Shown here piece after piece: positions 1 through 8,419 of a DNA stretch of 64,000 nt. The stretch covers positions 62,001-126,000 of the forward strand of contig CAZQCF010000002.1 of assembly GCA_964592235.1 (NCBI GenBank), read 5' to 3'. This DNA comes from PLA3 sp964592235. Lineage in GTDB: Bacteria > Planctomycetota > Phycisphaerae > UBA1845 > UTPLA1. Numbering within the stretch: the stretch's first letter is position 1; each line of letters opens with the position of its first letter. The position numbers and the translations under genes were made by a program. Below the pieces are notes generated by a model. The model did no database searches, was not told the origin of the DNA, and was given only the letters and a program-made list of their open reading frames with translations.

Positions 1-46
1 TGGACGAATTGCATTGGCAGTTTCATGAATTACGGAGCCATTCATC

Positions 47-946
47 ATGACCACGAGCAGCGGCTTGATTCGCATCGGCGTTTTCTATGACGGGGATTTT
101 TTCTTCCACGTCAGCAATTACTACAACTACCACCACGAGCGCAAGGCGCGAATCAGCATCTCCGGCCTGCACACGTTCATTCGCGACGAAGTCTCGCGCG
201 GCGAAGACGTGGACATTCGCTATTGTCAGATCGTGGACGCGCACTATTTCCGCACACGCTTGCGCGCCTCCGATGCCGACGAGCGCGACCTGCTCCGCAA
301 GGAACGCACCTTCGACGAAGTGCTGATGCGCGAGGGCGTCACGACGCACTACCTGCCCAGCACGCGCGACGGTGCGAAGGACATGCAGGTCTGGTTCGCC
401 CTGGAGGCGTTCGAGCAGTCGATCCACAAGCATTTTGACGTGATTGTTCTCATCGCCTGCGACGGCGACTACCTGCCGCTGGTGCGCAAAATCAATACGC
501 TCGGCGCGCGGGTCATGGTTCTGGCATGGGACTTCGCCTACGTCGATCACAACGGCATGGAGCGCGAAACACGCACGGCCCAGGCCCTTCTGGAAGAAAC
601 CACTTACCCGGTGATGATGCATGAGATCATCGACGACCGCGACCGCGCGAGCGACTCGATCGTCAGCGGACTGTTTGTCTCGCGGCGCGAGCCGAGACCG
701 TCAGTCGATTTGTCAAACAGCGCGTCCATGCCGATCTCCACCGAGTCGCAAAGCGGCACGATTCAGAATCTGCTCGACGGGTACGGCTTCATCACGCCGA
801 CGGGCGGCGCGGCCGCAAACCTGTTCTTCTTTTACACCGATGTTGAGAACGGTGATTTCAACGAATTGCGAATCGGCGACGAAGTCAGCTACGTCCTCGG
901 TCAGAACCACAAAGGCCCCTGCGCCAAACGGGTCTCGCTGGTCTGA
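47..946 (+). CDS. NYN-domain (PIN-like) nuclease fused to a cold-shock-like domain
   Basis: The protein has 299 residues. Residues 1-185 look like an NYN/LabA-type (DUF88) PIN-fold RNase. The expected acidic cluster is visible: D15 in FYDGD, D112 in AKDMQ, and D139/D141 in ACDGDY, so metal-dependent RNA cleavage is plausible. After a linker, residues 236-299 resemble a cold-shock/OB RNA-binding domain, with an RNP1-like GYGFI near 245 and an RNP2-like aromatic stretch LFFFY near 259. GGAG precedes the ATG by 9 nt. There is no signal peptide, so it should be cytoplasmic. It faces no obvious partner; the next gene is a DUF1579 protein on the same strand. The RNA target is unknown. Confidence 0.85.
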   Translation: MTTSSGLIRIGVFYDGDFFFHVSNYYNYHHERKARISISGLHTFIRDEVSRGEDVDIRYCQIVDAHYFRTRLRASDADERDLLRKERTFDEVLMREGVTTHYLPSTRDGAKDMQVWFALEAFEQSIHKHFDVIVLIACDGDYLPLVRKINTLGARVMVLAWDFAYVDHNGMERETRTAQALLEETTYPVMMHEIIDDRDRASDSIVSGLFVSRREPRPSVDLSNSASMPISTESQSGTIQNLLDGYGFITPTGGAAANLFFFYTDVENGDFNELRIGDEVSYVLGQNHKGPCAKRVSLV

Positions 947-991
947 TCGCCGGTTCGGTTCTGTCGAAGCCCTGTTTCACGGAGGTCCGCC

Positions 992-1456
992 ATGAACATG
1001 CCCCAACCCACCGACGGCCATCGAAAATTGCAAAAGCTCGCGGGCCGATGGAAAGGCGAAGAGCGCATCCATCCCTCTCCGTGGGACCCGGTCGGAGGGG
1101 CGGCGATGGGATTCGTTGAGAATCGCGTCGCGCTAAGCGACTTCGCCGTGATACAAGACTATCGCCAGGAGCGAAACGGCGCGACAAGCTTCACCGGCCA
1201 CGGCGTCTTCACCTTCAACGCAATCGGCAATCTTTATACGATGCACTGGTGGGACAACATGGGCGTCGCCGGACCGCATGCGTACCAGGGCGGCTTCGAC
1301 GGCGATGTTCTGACCCTCACTTGCATGACGCCCGCCGGGCCGTCGCGCGCCGTGTTTGACCTGCGCGAACCGGGACACTACGGATTTCGTCTGGACATTT
1401 CACCCGATGGCCAGAACTGGCGGCCGTTCATGGAAGGCCGTTACCAGAAGGAATAA
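992..1456 (+). CDS. DUF1579 family protein
   Basis: This 154-residue soluble protein has the look of the DUF1579 family: an N-terminal LAGRWKGEE segment, a central HWWDN motif and a C-terminal EGRYQK strand, typical of a small lipocalin-like beta barrel. GGAGG lies 6 nt before the ATG. No signal peptide or catalytic motif is visible. The family has no established biochemical role and the neighbours do not suggest one. Confidence 0.75.
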   Translation: MNMPQPTDGHRKLQKLAGRWKGEERIHPSPWDPVGGAAMGFVENRVALSDFAVIQDYRQERNGATSFTGHGVFTFNAIGNLYTMHWWDNMGVAGPHAYQGGFDGDVLTLTCMTPAGPSRAVFDLREPGHYGFRLDISPDGQNWRPFMEGRYQKE

Positions 1457-1510
1457 AGGCTTCGGCGGCAAGCATGCGACTCACTGCCCAAGGGCCGGCC
1501 CGACCCGCCA

Positions 1511-1538
1511 TTGTATTCCCCGTGGCAGACGATATACT
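1511..1538 (+). promoter_or_regulatory. candidate sigma70-type promoter for the bactofilin gene
   Basis: TTGTAT (1511-1516) and TATACT (1533-1538) are separated by 16 nt in the gap upstream of the bactofilin gene. The -10 box matches the consensus at 5 of 6 positions; the -35 box is weaker. It would leave a leader of about 100 nt. Confidence 0.4.
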
Positions 1539-1647
1539 GGCGAGCCTTCCACGGATGGAACAAGCTGCATTGGATGCGTAAGCTTTGGTCTGCGCATGAT
1601 TTGCGCATTGCTCGCGCGGCCACCGCGTGGCGCTGGAGGATAAGACG

Positions 1648-2109
1648 ATGGCGGATATGAGCGGCGACTTTCCAACGGTGATCGGTCCTGACGCCCGCTT
1701 CAAGGGCGAGTTGAGTTTTGAAAAAGGCGTTCGCATCGAGGGCGGCTTCGACGGGCACATCAAGTCCAAAGGCACGCTGCACGTGGCCGAAGGTTCGCGC
1801 GTCACCGCGAACATCGAAGCATCAAATGTGCGCCTCGAAGGCGAGTGCAAGGGCAATTTCGTCGTCTCGGAAAAGCTGCACCTGCTCGCGACGGCCAAGG
1901 TTGAGGGCGACCTTCGCGCGAATCGGCTTGAGATCGCCGACGGCGCGATCTTCATCGGTAACGTCGTCGTGGGTCAGGCGGCTGCTGATGCTCCGATGCG
2001 TCGTCCGATGGCGCAGGAGTCGGCACCCAGCGCCGACATGCAGCGACCCGCCCCGCGACCGGCCGCCGCACCGACGCCGCGGCCGGCCGAAGTGCGCGTA
2101 CCCGGCTGA
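1648..2109 (+). CDS. bactofilin (polymer-forming cytoskeletal protein)
   Basis: The 153-residue protein has the bactofilin plan: a short N-terminal tail, then a right-handed beta-helix core with regularly spaced Gly and hydrophobic residues (FKGELSFEKGVRIEG, RLEGECKGNF, EGDLRANRLEI), and a Pro/Ala-rich C-terminal tail of about 40 residues. Bactofilins polymerise without nucleotide at the inner face of the membrane. The ATG at 1648 is chosen over the in-frame GTG at 1627 because GGAGGA (1635-1640) lies between them, 7 nt before the ATG. The gene is convergent with the HDOD gene, with only 15 nt between the two stop codons. Confidence 0.88.
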   Translation: MADMSGDFPTVIGPDARFKGELSFEKGVRIEGGFDGHIKSKGTLHVAEGSRVTANIEASNVRLEGECKGNFVVSEKLHLLATAKVEGDLRANRLEIADGAIFIGNVVVGQAAADAPMRRPMAQESAPSADMQRPAPRPAAAPTPRPAEVRVPG

Positions 2110-2124
2110 TTTACGGGCTCGGCT

Positions 2125-3081
2125 TTACGCCTGTGCTTCTTCTGATTCCAGTGCCTGGCTGACGAGGCGCGCCAGATTAGCTTCCATGTCGTTGATGTCG
2201 CCGAGTTCGACGCTTAGGGATTGCGCCGTCGCCTGAATCGTCGTGACGAGCGAGTCCAGAAGCTCGCCCACGAGCGCATCGGCCTGCGGCGCGAGCGTCT
2301 CAACGTGGCGAAAGAGGTCGTCGATGCGCTCCATCTCGGAGCCGTCCAGCGCGATTTCGGAAAGAATCACCGCCGAACGAACGATCCGTGCCAGCGGCGA
2401 CGGTCCTTCGTTGCCGGACTCTCCTCCCGCTCGCGTTGCCAGATCGAAGTGATGCTTCTTCACTGCATCGACGATCGGTGCTTCCAGCTTCCAGTCCGTC
2501 AACACGGCCGCAGCCGTCTCGGCATGCGTCAGTCCGATGAGCGGCGTCTCGAGTCGATGCACGCCACCCAGCCCCACGCGCGGCAATTCAGCCAGCACCG
2601 GCTTGTATTCTTCGGGAATCGCCGACGCCAACAGGCCGATTCCCAGATCGCAGAGCAACCCAGCCGTCCCGGCATCCTCCGCGCAGGAAGGATCAACGCG
2701 CTTGGCCAATTCCTGCGCGGCGACGCTGATCGCCAGCGCCGACTGCCAGAATCGAGAAGGATCGAACGACTTCGGAAAAACTTTGCTCAATCCGTTGACG
2801 ATGTGTTGATTGATGACGGCCGATCGAACGCGCTTGATGCCCAGCCGAACGCACGCCTGATTCACCGAGCTGGTCGGATTCGCGCAGCCGTACAGCGCGC
2901 TGTTGGCCTGCCGAAGCAATTGGACCGTTAGACCTGGGTCCTTCCCGATCACGTCAGCCAGCTTTGGAATCGCACATTCGGGATCGCGCGTCAGCGCCAG
3001 GACCTTCGACACGGCCTGCGACGGCGCGGGAATCTTCGGCTGCGCGCGAATGGCGGCGAGGATTTGCGCCGGCGCGGGCAT
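2125..3081 (-). CDS. HDOD-domain signalling protein
   Basis: The protein has 318 residues. Residues 10-215 match the HDOD (HD-related output) domain: an IPAPSQAVSKVLAL start, LRQANSALYG, and the helix GTAGLLCDLGIGLLA followed by LTHAETAA. The metal-binding His-Asp pair of true HD hydrolases is not retained in the usual form, as is normal for HDOD proteins. The C-terminal third is helical. The gene starts 3 nt after the stop of the TPR lipoprotein gene, with AAGGAAG 7 nt before the ATG, so it is probably the last gene of the secretion/pilus operon. HDOD proteins often act in motility and signalling networks; a regulatory role for the machine is inference. Confidence 0.8.
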   Translation of the reverse strand: MPAPAQILAAIRAQPKIPAPSQAVSKVLALTRDPECAIPKLADVIGKDPGLTVQLLRQANSALYGCANPTSSVNQACVRLGIKRVRSAVINQHIVNGLSKVFPKSFDPSRFWQSALAISVAAQELAKRVDPSCAEDAGTAGLLCDLGIGLLASAIPEEYKPVLAELPRVGLGGVHRLETPLIGLTHAETAAAVLTDWKLEAPIVDAVKKHHFDLATRAGGESGNEGPSPLARIVRSAVILSEIALDGSEMERIDDLFRHVETLAPQADALVGELLDSLVTTIQATAQSLSVELGDINDMEANLARLVSQALESEEAQA

Positions 3082-3084
3082 GCG

Positions 3085-3618
3085 TCAACTTCCTTTCGAC
3101 GCCGTCGCGATGAACTGTTTGACGTGCGGCTGATGAGGATTGATCGCAAGGGAGCGGCGCCAGGATTCGATCGCCATATCTCGCCACGAAGGCGTCTTCT
3201 CGCGATGGAACATCTTGATGTAGCTCGTGCCAAGGTTGGAGTAGAGATCCGGGTCGTTCGGGGATTGCGCGATCAGCGCCTTATAAAGATGAATCGCACG
3301 AAGCGGGTCTCCCACGGCCTCGAAACACGCCGCGAGGTTGAACTGTGCATCCACGGAATCGGGCTTGAGCCGAAGCGCTTCTTCAAACGCCGCCAGCGCC
3401 GGGCCATACTGCGTCCGACGCACCATCGCCACCCCCTGTTCGAATGCCTCGCGATAGCGCTGGTCGCGCTGTGCCGGAGTCAGCAGGGTCTCGTCTTCGC
3501 GAACAACTTCCGCCATGCGCGACGCCTTCGCGTCGCTTTGCGCATGACGGGCACAGCCGCCTCCGCAATGCATCGCTACTGCGCCCAGCGCCAGCATCCA
3601 GTACTTGAAGGTCCGCAT
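3085..3618 (-). CDS. TPR lipoprotein, candidate secretin pilotin
   Basis: The 177-residue protein begins with a lipoprotein signal sequence ending in HCGGGC. It continues with about three TPR-like helical repeats (YREAFEQGVAMVRR, PALAAFEEALRLKPD, YSNLGTSYIKMF). GGAGG lies 8 nt before the ATG at 3618. It follows the secretin gene by 27 nt in the same operon. In type IV pilus systems the secretin is assembled by TPR lipoproteins of the PilF/PilW/Tgl type. Position and architecture make that the best guess here, although known pilotins usually have six TPRs. Confidence 0.75.
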   Translation of the reverse strand: MRTFKYWMLALGAVAMHCGGGCARHAQSDAKASRMAEVVREDETLLTPAQRDQRYREAFEQGVAMVRRTQYGPALAAFEEALRLKPDSVDAQFNLAACFEAVGDPLRAIHLYKALIAQSPNDPDLYSNLGTSYIKMFHREKTPSWRDMAIESWRRSLAINPHQPHVKQFIATASKGS

Positions 3619-3645
3619 CACCTATTCCTCCCCGCGTCAAGCGTG

Positions 3646-5496
3646 CTAATCGTCCAGTTTCATCGGCCGATTGGCCACGACGCGCGCGGGTTCCGGCTTC
3701 GACTGCGCTGATTCAGCCTCCTCATCGCCTGATTCGTCGCCGCCGTCCTTGGCGGGCGCGGGCGATTCATCTGGCTTGGTGGGCGCCGTTTCCGGCGCGG
3801 GCTGGTCCAGCGCATCGTCGTCGGCCACGTTGGTCGGATCGCCGAACATCGGCCGCGGCATTTCAAACTCTGTCGGCACTTCGAAATGCACGGGAACATC
3901 CTGGACGCGGTCGATCTGTTTGAACTGCGGCTTGTACATGTCGAACACGCGCTGATCGCGCTCGTTGATCTCCGTCGCGCCCTGCACCCGGGCCGTCAGA
4001 AAAACAAGCAGGTCCACGCGGTCGGTGCCGGGGTTCTCCTGCCGGAAGAACACATCCAGCACCGGCAAATCGCCCAGCCCCGGAATCTTCTGAACGTTGC
4101 GCGTCTTCCGATCGCTGATGAGACCGCCCAGCACGATCGTGTCGCCGTCCTGCATGATGACACGCGTATCAATCTCGCGCGTCAGGATGCGCGCCACGCG
4201 CAGGCCGGTCGTGCCCACCACGTCGTCGCCCAGCGAGCTGGTCGCCGGGTGAACGAGGATGCTGATGCTGCCGTCCATCATGATGGTCGGTGTGACTTCG
4301 AGCTGAACGCCCACGGGGATGTACGTGTCAAATGCCTCGGTGACGGTGCCGAAGTCGGTGATGTTGGCTTGGAGGATCGGGTAGCGCTCGCCGACGAGGA
4401 TGCTGGCGCTGTGGTTGTTGTAAACCAGCAGACGCGGATTGGCGAGCAGGCGAACGGCGTTGTCGCTCTGGTGAATCCGCAGCAGCGCCGTCAGGCGAGA
4501 GAAGTCCACGCTGCCCAGGGCCAGCCCCGCTGTGGACTGTGCCGTGCCGCTGGCGTTGCGACGAACCTGCGAGCCGGAGGCGAACCCGGCGCGCCAGTCA
4601 AGCGGCAGTTCATGGTTCAGAATCGGACCATTGGCGAGAACGTTGACATCCCAGTCGATGCCGAGCTGTCGCTGGAGGATCACGCTCATCTCGACGATGC
4701 GTGCCTCGATGAGCACCTGGGGCGGCAGGCGATCCAGATCGGCCACCAGTTCGGCGATTCGGTCCACATTCTCTGCTACGTCCGTCACGACGAGCTTGGC
4801 GGCATTCCGCGGATAGCCCGCGCCCATCATGCCCTGGCCCGGCGCCCCGTTAAGGGCTGTTTGCGCGCCGACATTGCCTGCGCCGCCAAACGCGCCGTTC
4901 TGCGCCCCGTTGCCGCCAAGCGCCGCGGCCGAGACATTGCCGCCGCTTTGCTCCTGCTGAAAATCACCCGCCAGGTTGGTCAGGCGCTGCGACCCGTATC
5001 CGGGGTTGCTGTTTTCGTTCAACACTTTCATTTTGCCGTACTTCGTCAGGGCGTACTCCAGCGCATCGCGCACGCGCTCGGCGTCCATTGAACGAAGCGT
5101 GAAGACGCGTGTGACCATCGGTGGCGGCGGGAGCGCTGTTTCCGGCAGGCGCTCCGGCGGCTTGGACACCGTGATCACGCCTTCATCCACGCTGTAGACA
5201 AATCCGTTGTTGACCGCGATCGCCCGCAATGCCGTTTCCAGTCTTGCATTCGCCAGATAGACCGACACCTCGCCTTTGACTTCCGGACCCACGACGAGAT
5301 TCAGACCGCCCTGCTCCGCGACAAGCCGTAGCGCATCGCCGATTTCACCCTTGTCGATGTTCAGGGTGATCGTCCCGGCCGATCCACGCGACGCGACCTG
5401 GGTCGTGGGGTTCGGTTCCTCCGCGACGCAGGGCAGGGCGCCCCCGGTTCCGGTCGCGGTAACGAATATCAGAGTCCAGGCAATGTTACGCTTCAT
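3646..5496 (-). CDS. gspD: secretin (GspD/PilQ family)
   Basis: The 616-residue outer-membrane channel subunit starts with a signal peptide (MKRNIAWTLIFV to GGALPCVA). An N0/STN-type domain follows at about 40-115 (IGDALRLVAEQGG), then an N1-like domain interrupted by a Gly/Asn/Ala-rich insert. The C-terminal secretin core contains the LVGERYPI, VTPTI and GGLISD motifs and PGLGDLPVLDVFF. A Pro/acidic tail of about 80 residues ends the protein. The ATG at 5496 is chosen because it opens the signal peptide and forms an ATGA overlap with the preceding pilP/gspC-like gene. Sequence alone does not decide between the GspD and PilQ subfamilies. Confidence 0.9.
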   Translation of the reverse strand: MKRNIAWTLIFVTATGTGGALPCVAEEPNPTTQVASRGSAGTITLNIDKGEIGDALRLVAEQGGLNLVVGPEVKGEVSVYLANARLETALRAIAVNNGFVYSVDEGVITVSKPPERLPETALPPPPMVTRVFTLRSMDAERVRDALEYALTKYGKMKVLNENSNPGYGSQRLTNLAGDFQQEQSGGNVSAAALGGNGAQNGAFGGAGNVGAQTALNGAPGQGMMGAGYPRNAAKLVVTDVAENVDRIAELVADLDRLPPQVLIEARIVEMSVILQRQLGIDWDVNVLANGPILNHELPLDWRAGFASGSQVRRNASGTAQSTAGLALGSVDFSRLTALLRIHQSDNAVRLLANPRLLVYNNHSASILVGERYPILQANITDFGTVTEAFDTYIPVGVQLEVTPTIMMDGSISILVHPATSSLGDDVVGTTGLRVARILTREIDTRVIMQDGDTIVLGGLISDRKTRNVQKIPGLGDLPVLDVFFRQENPGTDRVDLLVFLTARVQGATEINERDQRVFDMYKPQFKQIDRVQDVPVHFEVPTEFEMPRPMFGDPTNVADDDALDQPAPETAPTKPDESPAPAKDGGDESGDEEAESAQSKPEPARVVANRPMKLDD

Positions 5497-6041
5497 GGCC
5501 GCTCCGTCGGTTGGCGAATCGTGGGGCTTTGGCTGCCCAGGGTAAACGTGAACGCCCATCCCGCCTGGGTCATCGTGACGGAATTGGACGTGATTTCGGT
5601 AATGGTAAGACGACTGTCGAATTGATCGCCCACGCGATAGATCCGGCCGTCGATCGCCGCCAGCCAGCGATCGCCGCTGCGCGATACGCCGCGAAACTTA
5701 TTGACCTGTGGCGGGTCGGGTTGTTGCGCCGCGGCGGGCGGAGCATGGTCTATCTTCTGCTCCGCAGGCTCGGTGCTTCGGACCAGCACAAGAAACGGAT
5801 CGCGCCCCCACGGCTGGTTTGCCGCGGCGAGTTGCGCCTGCACCTGTTCAGCGGGAATCTCCAGCCAATTTGATACAGCCGTCAGAGTGACCTCTCCGGC
5901 CGTGTTCGACACGTCCGCGCCGCCCTGCGCCTGGACCGGTGCCGGACCGTATGTCATGATCAGCGCGTACACGCGCCAGACCAGGATCACCGATCCGATG
6001 ACCAGCACGGTCAGCATTTTCTTCTGGCGCGCGTCCATCAC
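5493..6041 (-). CDS. PilP/GspC-like inner-membrane linker to the secretin
   Basis: The 182-residue protein has one N-terminal membrane segment (about residues 9-28), a Gln/Ala-rich periplasmic linker, and a C-terminal beta domain (FRGVSRSGDRWLAAI, YRVGDQFDSRLTI, MTQAGWAFTFTL). This resembles the homology-region fold of GspC/PilP, which docks on the N0 domain of the secretin. Its position between the PilO/GspM gene and the secretin gene fits. It starts at a GTG overlapping the upstream stop (GTGA) or at the ATG directly after it. Confidence 0.72.
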   Translation of the reverse strand: MMDARQKKMLTVLVIGSVILVWRVYALIMTYGPAPVQAQGGADVSNTAGEVTLTAVSNWLEIPAEQVQAQLAAANQPWGRDPFLVLVRSTEPAEQKIDHAPPAAAQQPDPPQVNKFRGVSRSGDRWLAAIDGRIYRVGDQFDSRLTITEITSNSVTMTQAGWAFTFTLGSQSPTIRQPTERP

Positions 6042-6637
6042 GGCTTTGCCTCCGGTGCCGTTGAGGGAATCGGTAGCTGATAGGCTTCTATGTCTATTTC
6101 AGCGGGCAAGCCGACAACGTCCGAATTGGGATCGCGAACAACGGTCATGATGCGGAACCCTCGAACCCGCGCCGGCAACCGCTGCCGCTTGACATCATCC
6201 ATGAAAGCCGCGATCTCCCGGTAACCACCTTCAACCGAGACGCGATACACGGGGAGCGCGGCTGCATCGGCCGCCATTGCGGCACCACCTGTGACGCCCT
6301 GGGGAGGCATCGGGCGGATCTCACGCACTCGCAGCTTGGCGGCGCCGGCAGCATCGACCAATTGCGCCTGAAACAACCCCGGCTTGCGCGAATCCTGCAT
6401 TCGTTGATCCAGATCGAGCGACTGGGTCTCCATGGCTTGGATCTGCTGCGGTGTCATCGTGCCGGCGACCGCCCGGGCAGCGACGTCTGTTAGAAACTCG
6501 CCCACCCGGTCAAACTGCTTCAGCGTGGAGCCGGCATCGGACAAGGCGATCAGCGCGCTAGCAACCGTAACAACCAGCGCAAGCACAGACGCGCCCGGCA
6601 ACAGCCACTGACGAAATGCCTGAAGCTTCCTTGTCAT
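6038..6637 (-). CDS. PilO/GspM-like inner-membrane assembly protein
   Basis: The 199-residue bitopic protein has a short cytoplasmic start, one membrane helix (about residues 13-32, LLPGASVLALVVTVAS), a coiled-coil-prone stretch and a ferredoxin-like periplasmic domain (YRVSVEGGYREIAAFMDDV). This matches PilO/GspM topology. It starts 3 nt after the GspL-like gene and overlaps the next gene by 4 nt. In both T2SS and T4P this subunit pairs with the GspL/PilN periplasmic domain. Confidence 0.75.
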   Translation of the reverse strand: MTRKLQAFRQWLLPGASVLALVVTVASALIALSDAGSTLKQFDRVGEFLTDVAARAVAGTMTPQQIQAMETQSLDLDQRMQDSRKPGLFQAQLVDAAGAAKLRVREIRPMPPQGVTGGAAMAADAAALPVYRVSVEGGYREIAAFMDDVKRQRLPARVRGFRIMTVVRDPNSDVVGLPAEIDIEAYQLPIPSTAPEAKP

Positions 6638-6640
6638 GGT

Positions 6641-8350
6641 TCAGGCCCTCGCTCTCGGTCGTGGATAATTGAGATCAAGCACTATCGTGAGCGTCCCTTC
6701 GGCCTGCGGATCGTTCGCCTGGGGTCCGCGATTGGCGGATTCCAGATTGACGCGCGAGAAAAAGACGCTGCTCTGCAGCACCTGGAGCGTCGACGAGACG
6801 ATCTCATCGAAGCTACGACCGCCGGCTGCCGTGTGAACGTTCGCACTGATCGACAGCGTGAGCATCCCGTTGGTCATGCGTGATTCGTATTGCGTGGCCA
6901 TCAGTTCCTGCGGCAGAAGGCTTGAAAGCTCCTTGAACAGTCCTGTCCAGCTCGGATTGGCGCGCACGAAGTCGCTCATCTGCGATTTAATCTGCGCATT
7001 GCGGGTCGATTGCGCTGACCACCGCCGATTGACCTCGAGAATTCCCGCCGCGTCCGCCAGTTCGGCGCGATGCCGTTCGAGCCTTGGCTCGATGGACTCG
7101 TCAAGGTGATGAAGCACCACGGCTACCACCGCCAGAATTGCCGCTGCGCTGGATGCGCACAGCGTTGTCCAGCGGCGCGCCCGCGTGAGACGCCGCTCGC
7201 GTCGTATCGCCTCTGGAATGAGATCGGGCAGGCAATTGCTCGCAATTGCCGCCGCGACGGCGAAACCGAACGCCTCGACGCTGCCTACTGCATCCGACGG
7301 CTCAATATCCGAGCGCTGTCGCGCCCATTCCACGGTGCGGGTTGGCAACTTAAGGCGCGCTTCGATGGCATTGGCCAGCCCGGCAATTCGCGCTCCCGGT
7401 CCCACCAATTGCAGCGACTCGACTCGTCTGCCCCCCGCTTGGGTCGCAGCGTAAGTCAACCACTGCGTCAATTGCTTGCCCAACTTCTGCAACACCGGCT
7501 CCAACAGTGGAATGAGCTTCTCTCCGCTGATCCCGTGCAACGCAATTGACTGCTGCGCCTCCGGGATGCCAACCGAATCGCGAAGGTTCGCGGCCCGTAC
7601 CTCGTCAAGTTGCAGAACTTCCGTCCCCACAATAATGGGGCGCATCAAGGCCGCGGTGAGATCCGCCGCGCCAAAGGGCAGCTCCGTCGAGACGCACGCC
7701 ACGCCTTCCACCTGAACGCACAAGTAGCTGACCCGCTCGTCCACAAACAGAGCGCCATGGATGCCGACTGGACCATCAACGCAACGATTCGTCAGGGCAG
7801 CAAACACAGCGGGGGATGCTGAAATACTGCGCACAGTCAGGCCGATCCGCTCTGCGGCAACAAGTACCGCGTTACAGGCGTCCTGGTGCGCCGCAACAAC
7901 TTCGACGGGAACCAACTTTGTGTCGAGAGCGACAGACGTCTTCGCCTGGCGGCGCGCGATCGCATCAGGGCCGAACACGCGCGAGAGCGACTGCACCGAG
8001 ACGACGGCTTGATTCAAGTCGAAGTGAACCTGCTGCGCGATTTTCAGCTGCGACGCCTGGCGCAGCGCCGAGCCGTCCAGCGGCGGCATGTCAAAATACT
8101 GGCATGCCACGTTGCCGCCCCCGACCAGGACGAGCGCCTGCCGCCCCGCCCAGCCCTGCGCGGTGATGTGGGCCTTCACGGCGTCGAGCACGGTCTGATC
8201 GCCCAGCGCCGAAAGTTCGCCACTGCGGACACCGGTCAGGAAGCACGCGGGGCTGCTCAAACGAACGCGCTCCGCCTCGACACGCGCCTTGACGAGCCGC
8301 AATTCGTCCGGAAGGACTTGTAGGATCAAAAGGTCAGAACTGGATGACAT
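6641..8350 (-). CDS. GspL-like protein: PilM-type actin-fold domain fused to a PilN-type domain
   Basis: The 569-residue protein combines two subunits that are separate in most type IV pilus systems. Residues 1 to about 385 look like the cytoplasmic PilM actin-like ATPase fold (ALVLVGGGNVACQYF, LDTKLVPVEVV, LQLVGPGARIAGLANAIEARL). A basic stretch (RRERRLTRARRW) and one membrane helix near 396-418 follow. The periplasmic part, about 420-569, is PilN-like (LFKELSSLLPQELMATQYE). GspL of type II systems has the same overall plan. The ATG at 8350 is preferred because the upstream in-frame residues do not resemble the family. Confidence 0.78.
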   Translation of the reverse strand: MSSSSDLLILQVLPDELRLVKARVEAERVRLSSPACFLTGVRSGELSALGDQTVLDAVKAHITAQGWAGRQALVLVGGGNVACQYFDMPPLDGSALRQASQLKIAQQVHFDLNQAVVSVQSLSRVFGPDAIARRQAKTSVALDTKLVPVEVVAAHQDACNAVLVAAERIGLTVRSISASPAVFAALTNRCVDGPVGIHGALFVDERVSYLCVQVEGVACVSTELPFGAADLTAALMRPIIVGTEVLQLDEVRAANLRDSVGIPEAQQSIALHGISGEKLIPLLEPVLQKLGKQLTQWLTYAATQAGGRRVESLQLVGPGARIAGLANAIEARLKLPTRTVEWARQRSDIEPSDAVGSVEAFGFAVAAAIASNCLPDLIPEAIRRERRLTRARRWTTLCASSAAAILAVVAVVLHHLDESIEPRLERHRAELADAAGILEVNRRWSAQSTRNAQIKSQMSDFVRANPSWTGLFKELSSLLPQELMATQYESRMTNGMLTLSISANVHTAAGGRSFDEIVSSTLQVLQSSVFFSRVNLESANRGPQANDPQAEGTLTIVLDLNYPRPRARA

Positions 8351-8419
8351 CCTTGCCGTCGCCCCCTGCAACTGTCGGCTCCTATCCCTGAATACCACAC
8401 ACGCGGCAAGCACAGGGCT

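Noticed and set aside
2221..2931. Long open frame antisense to the HDOD gene
   Set aside because: It is an artefact of high GC: Arg/Gln-rich composition, no ribosome-binding site, and the opposite frame has clear family motifs. Similar long antisense frames at about 3886-5091, 11234-12346, 17657-18679, 26631-28091 and 47167-48339 are rejected for the same reason.
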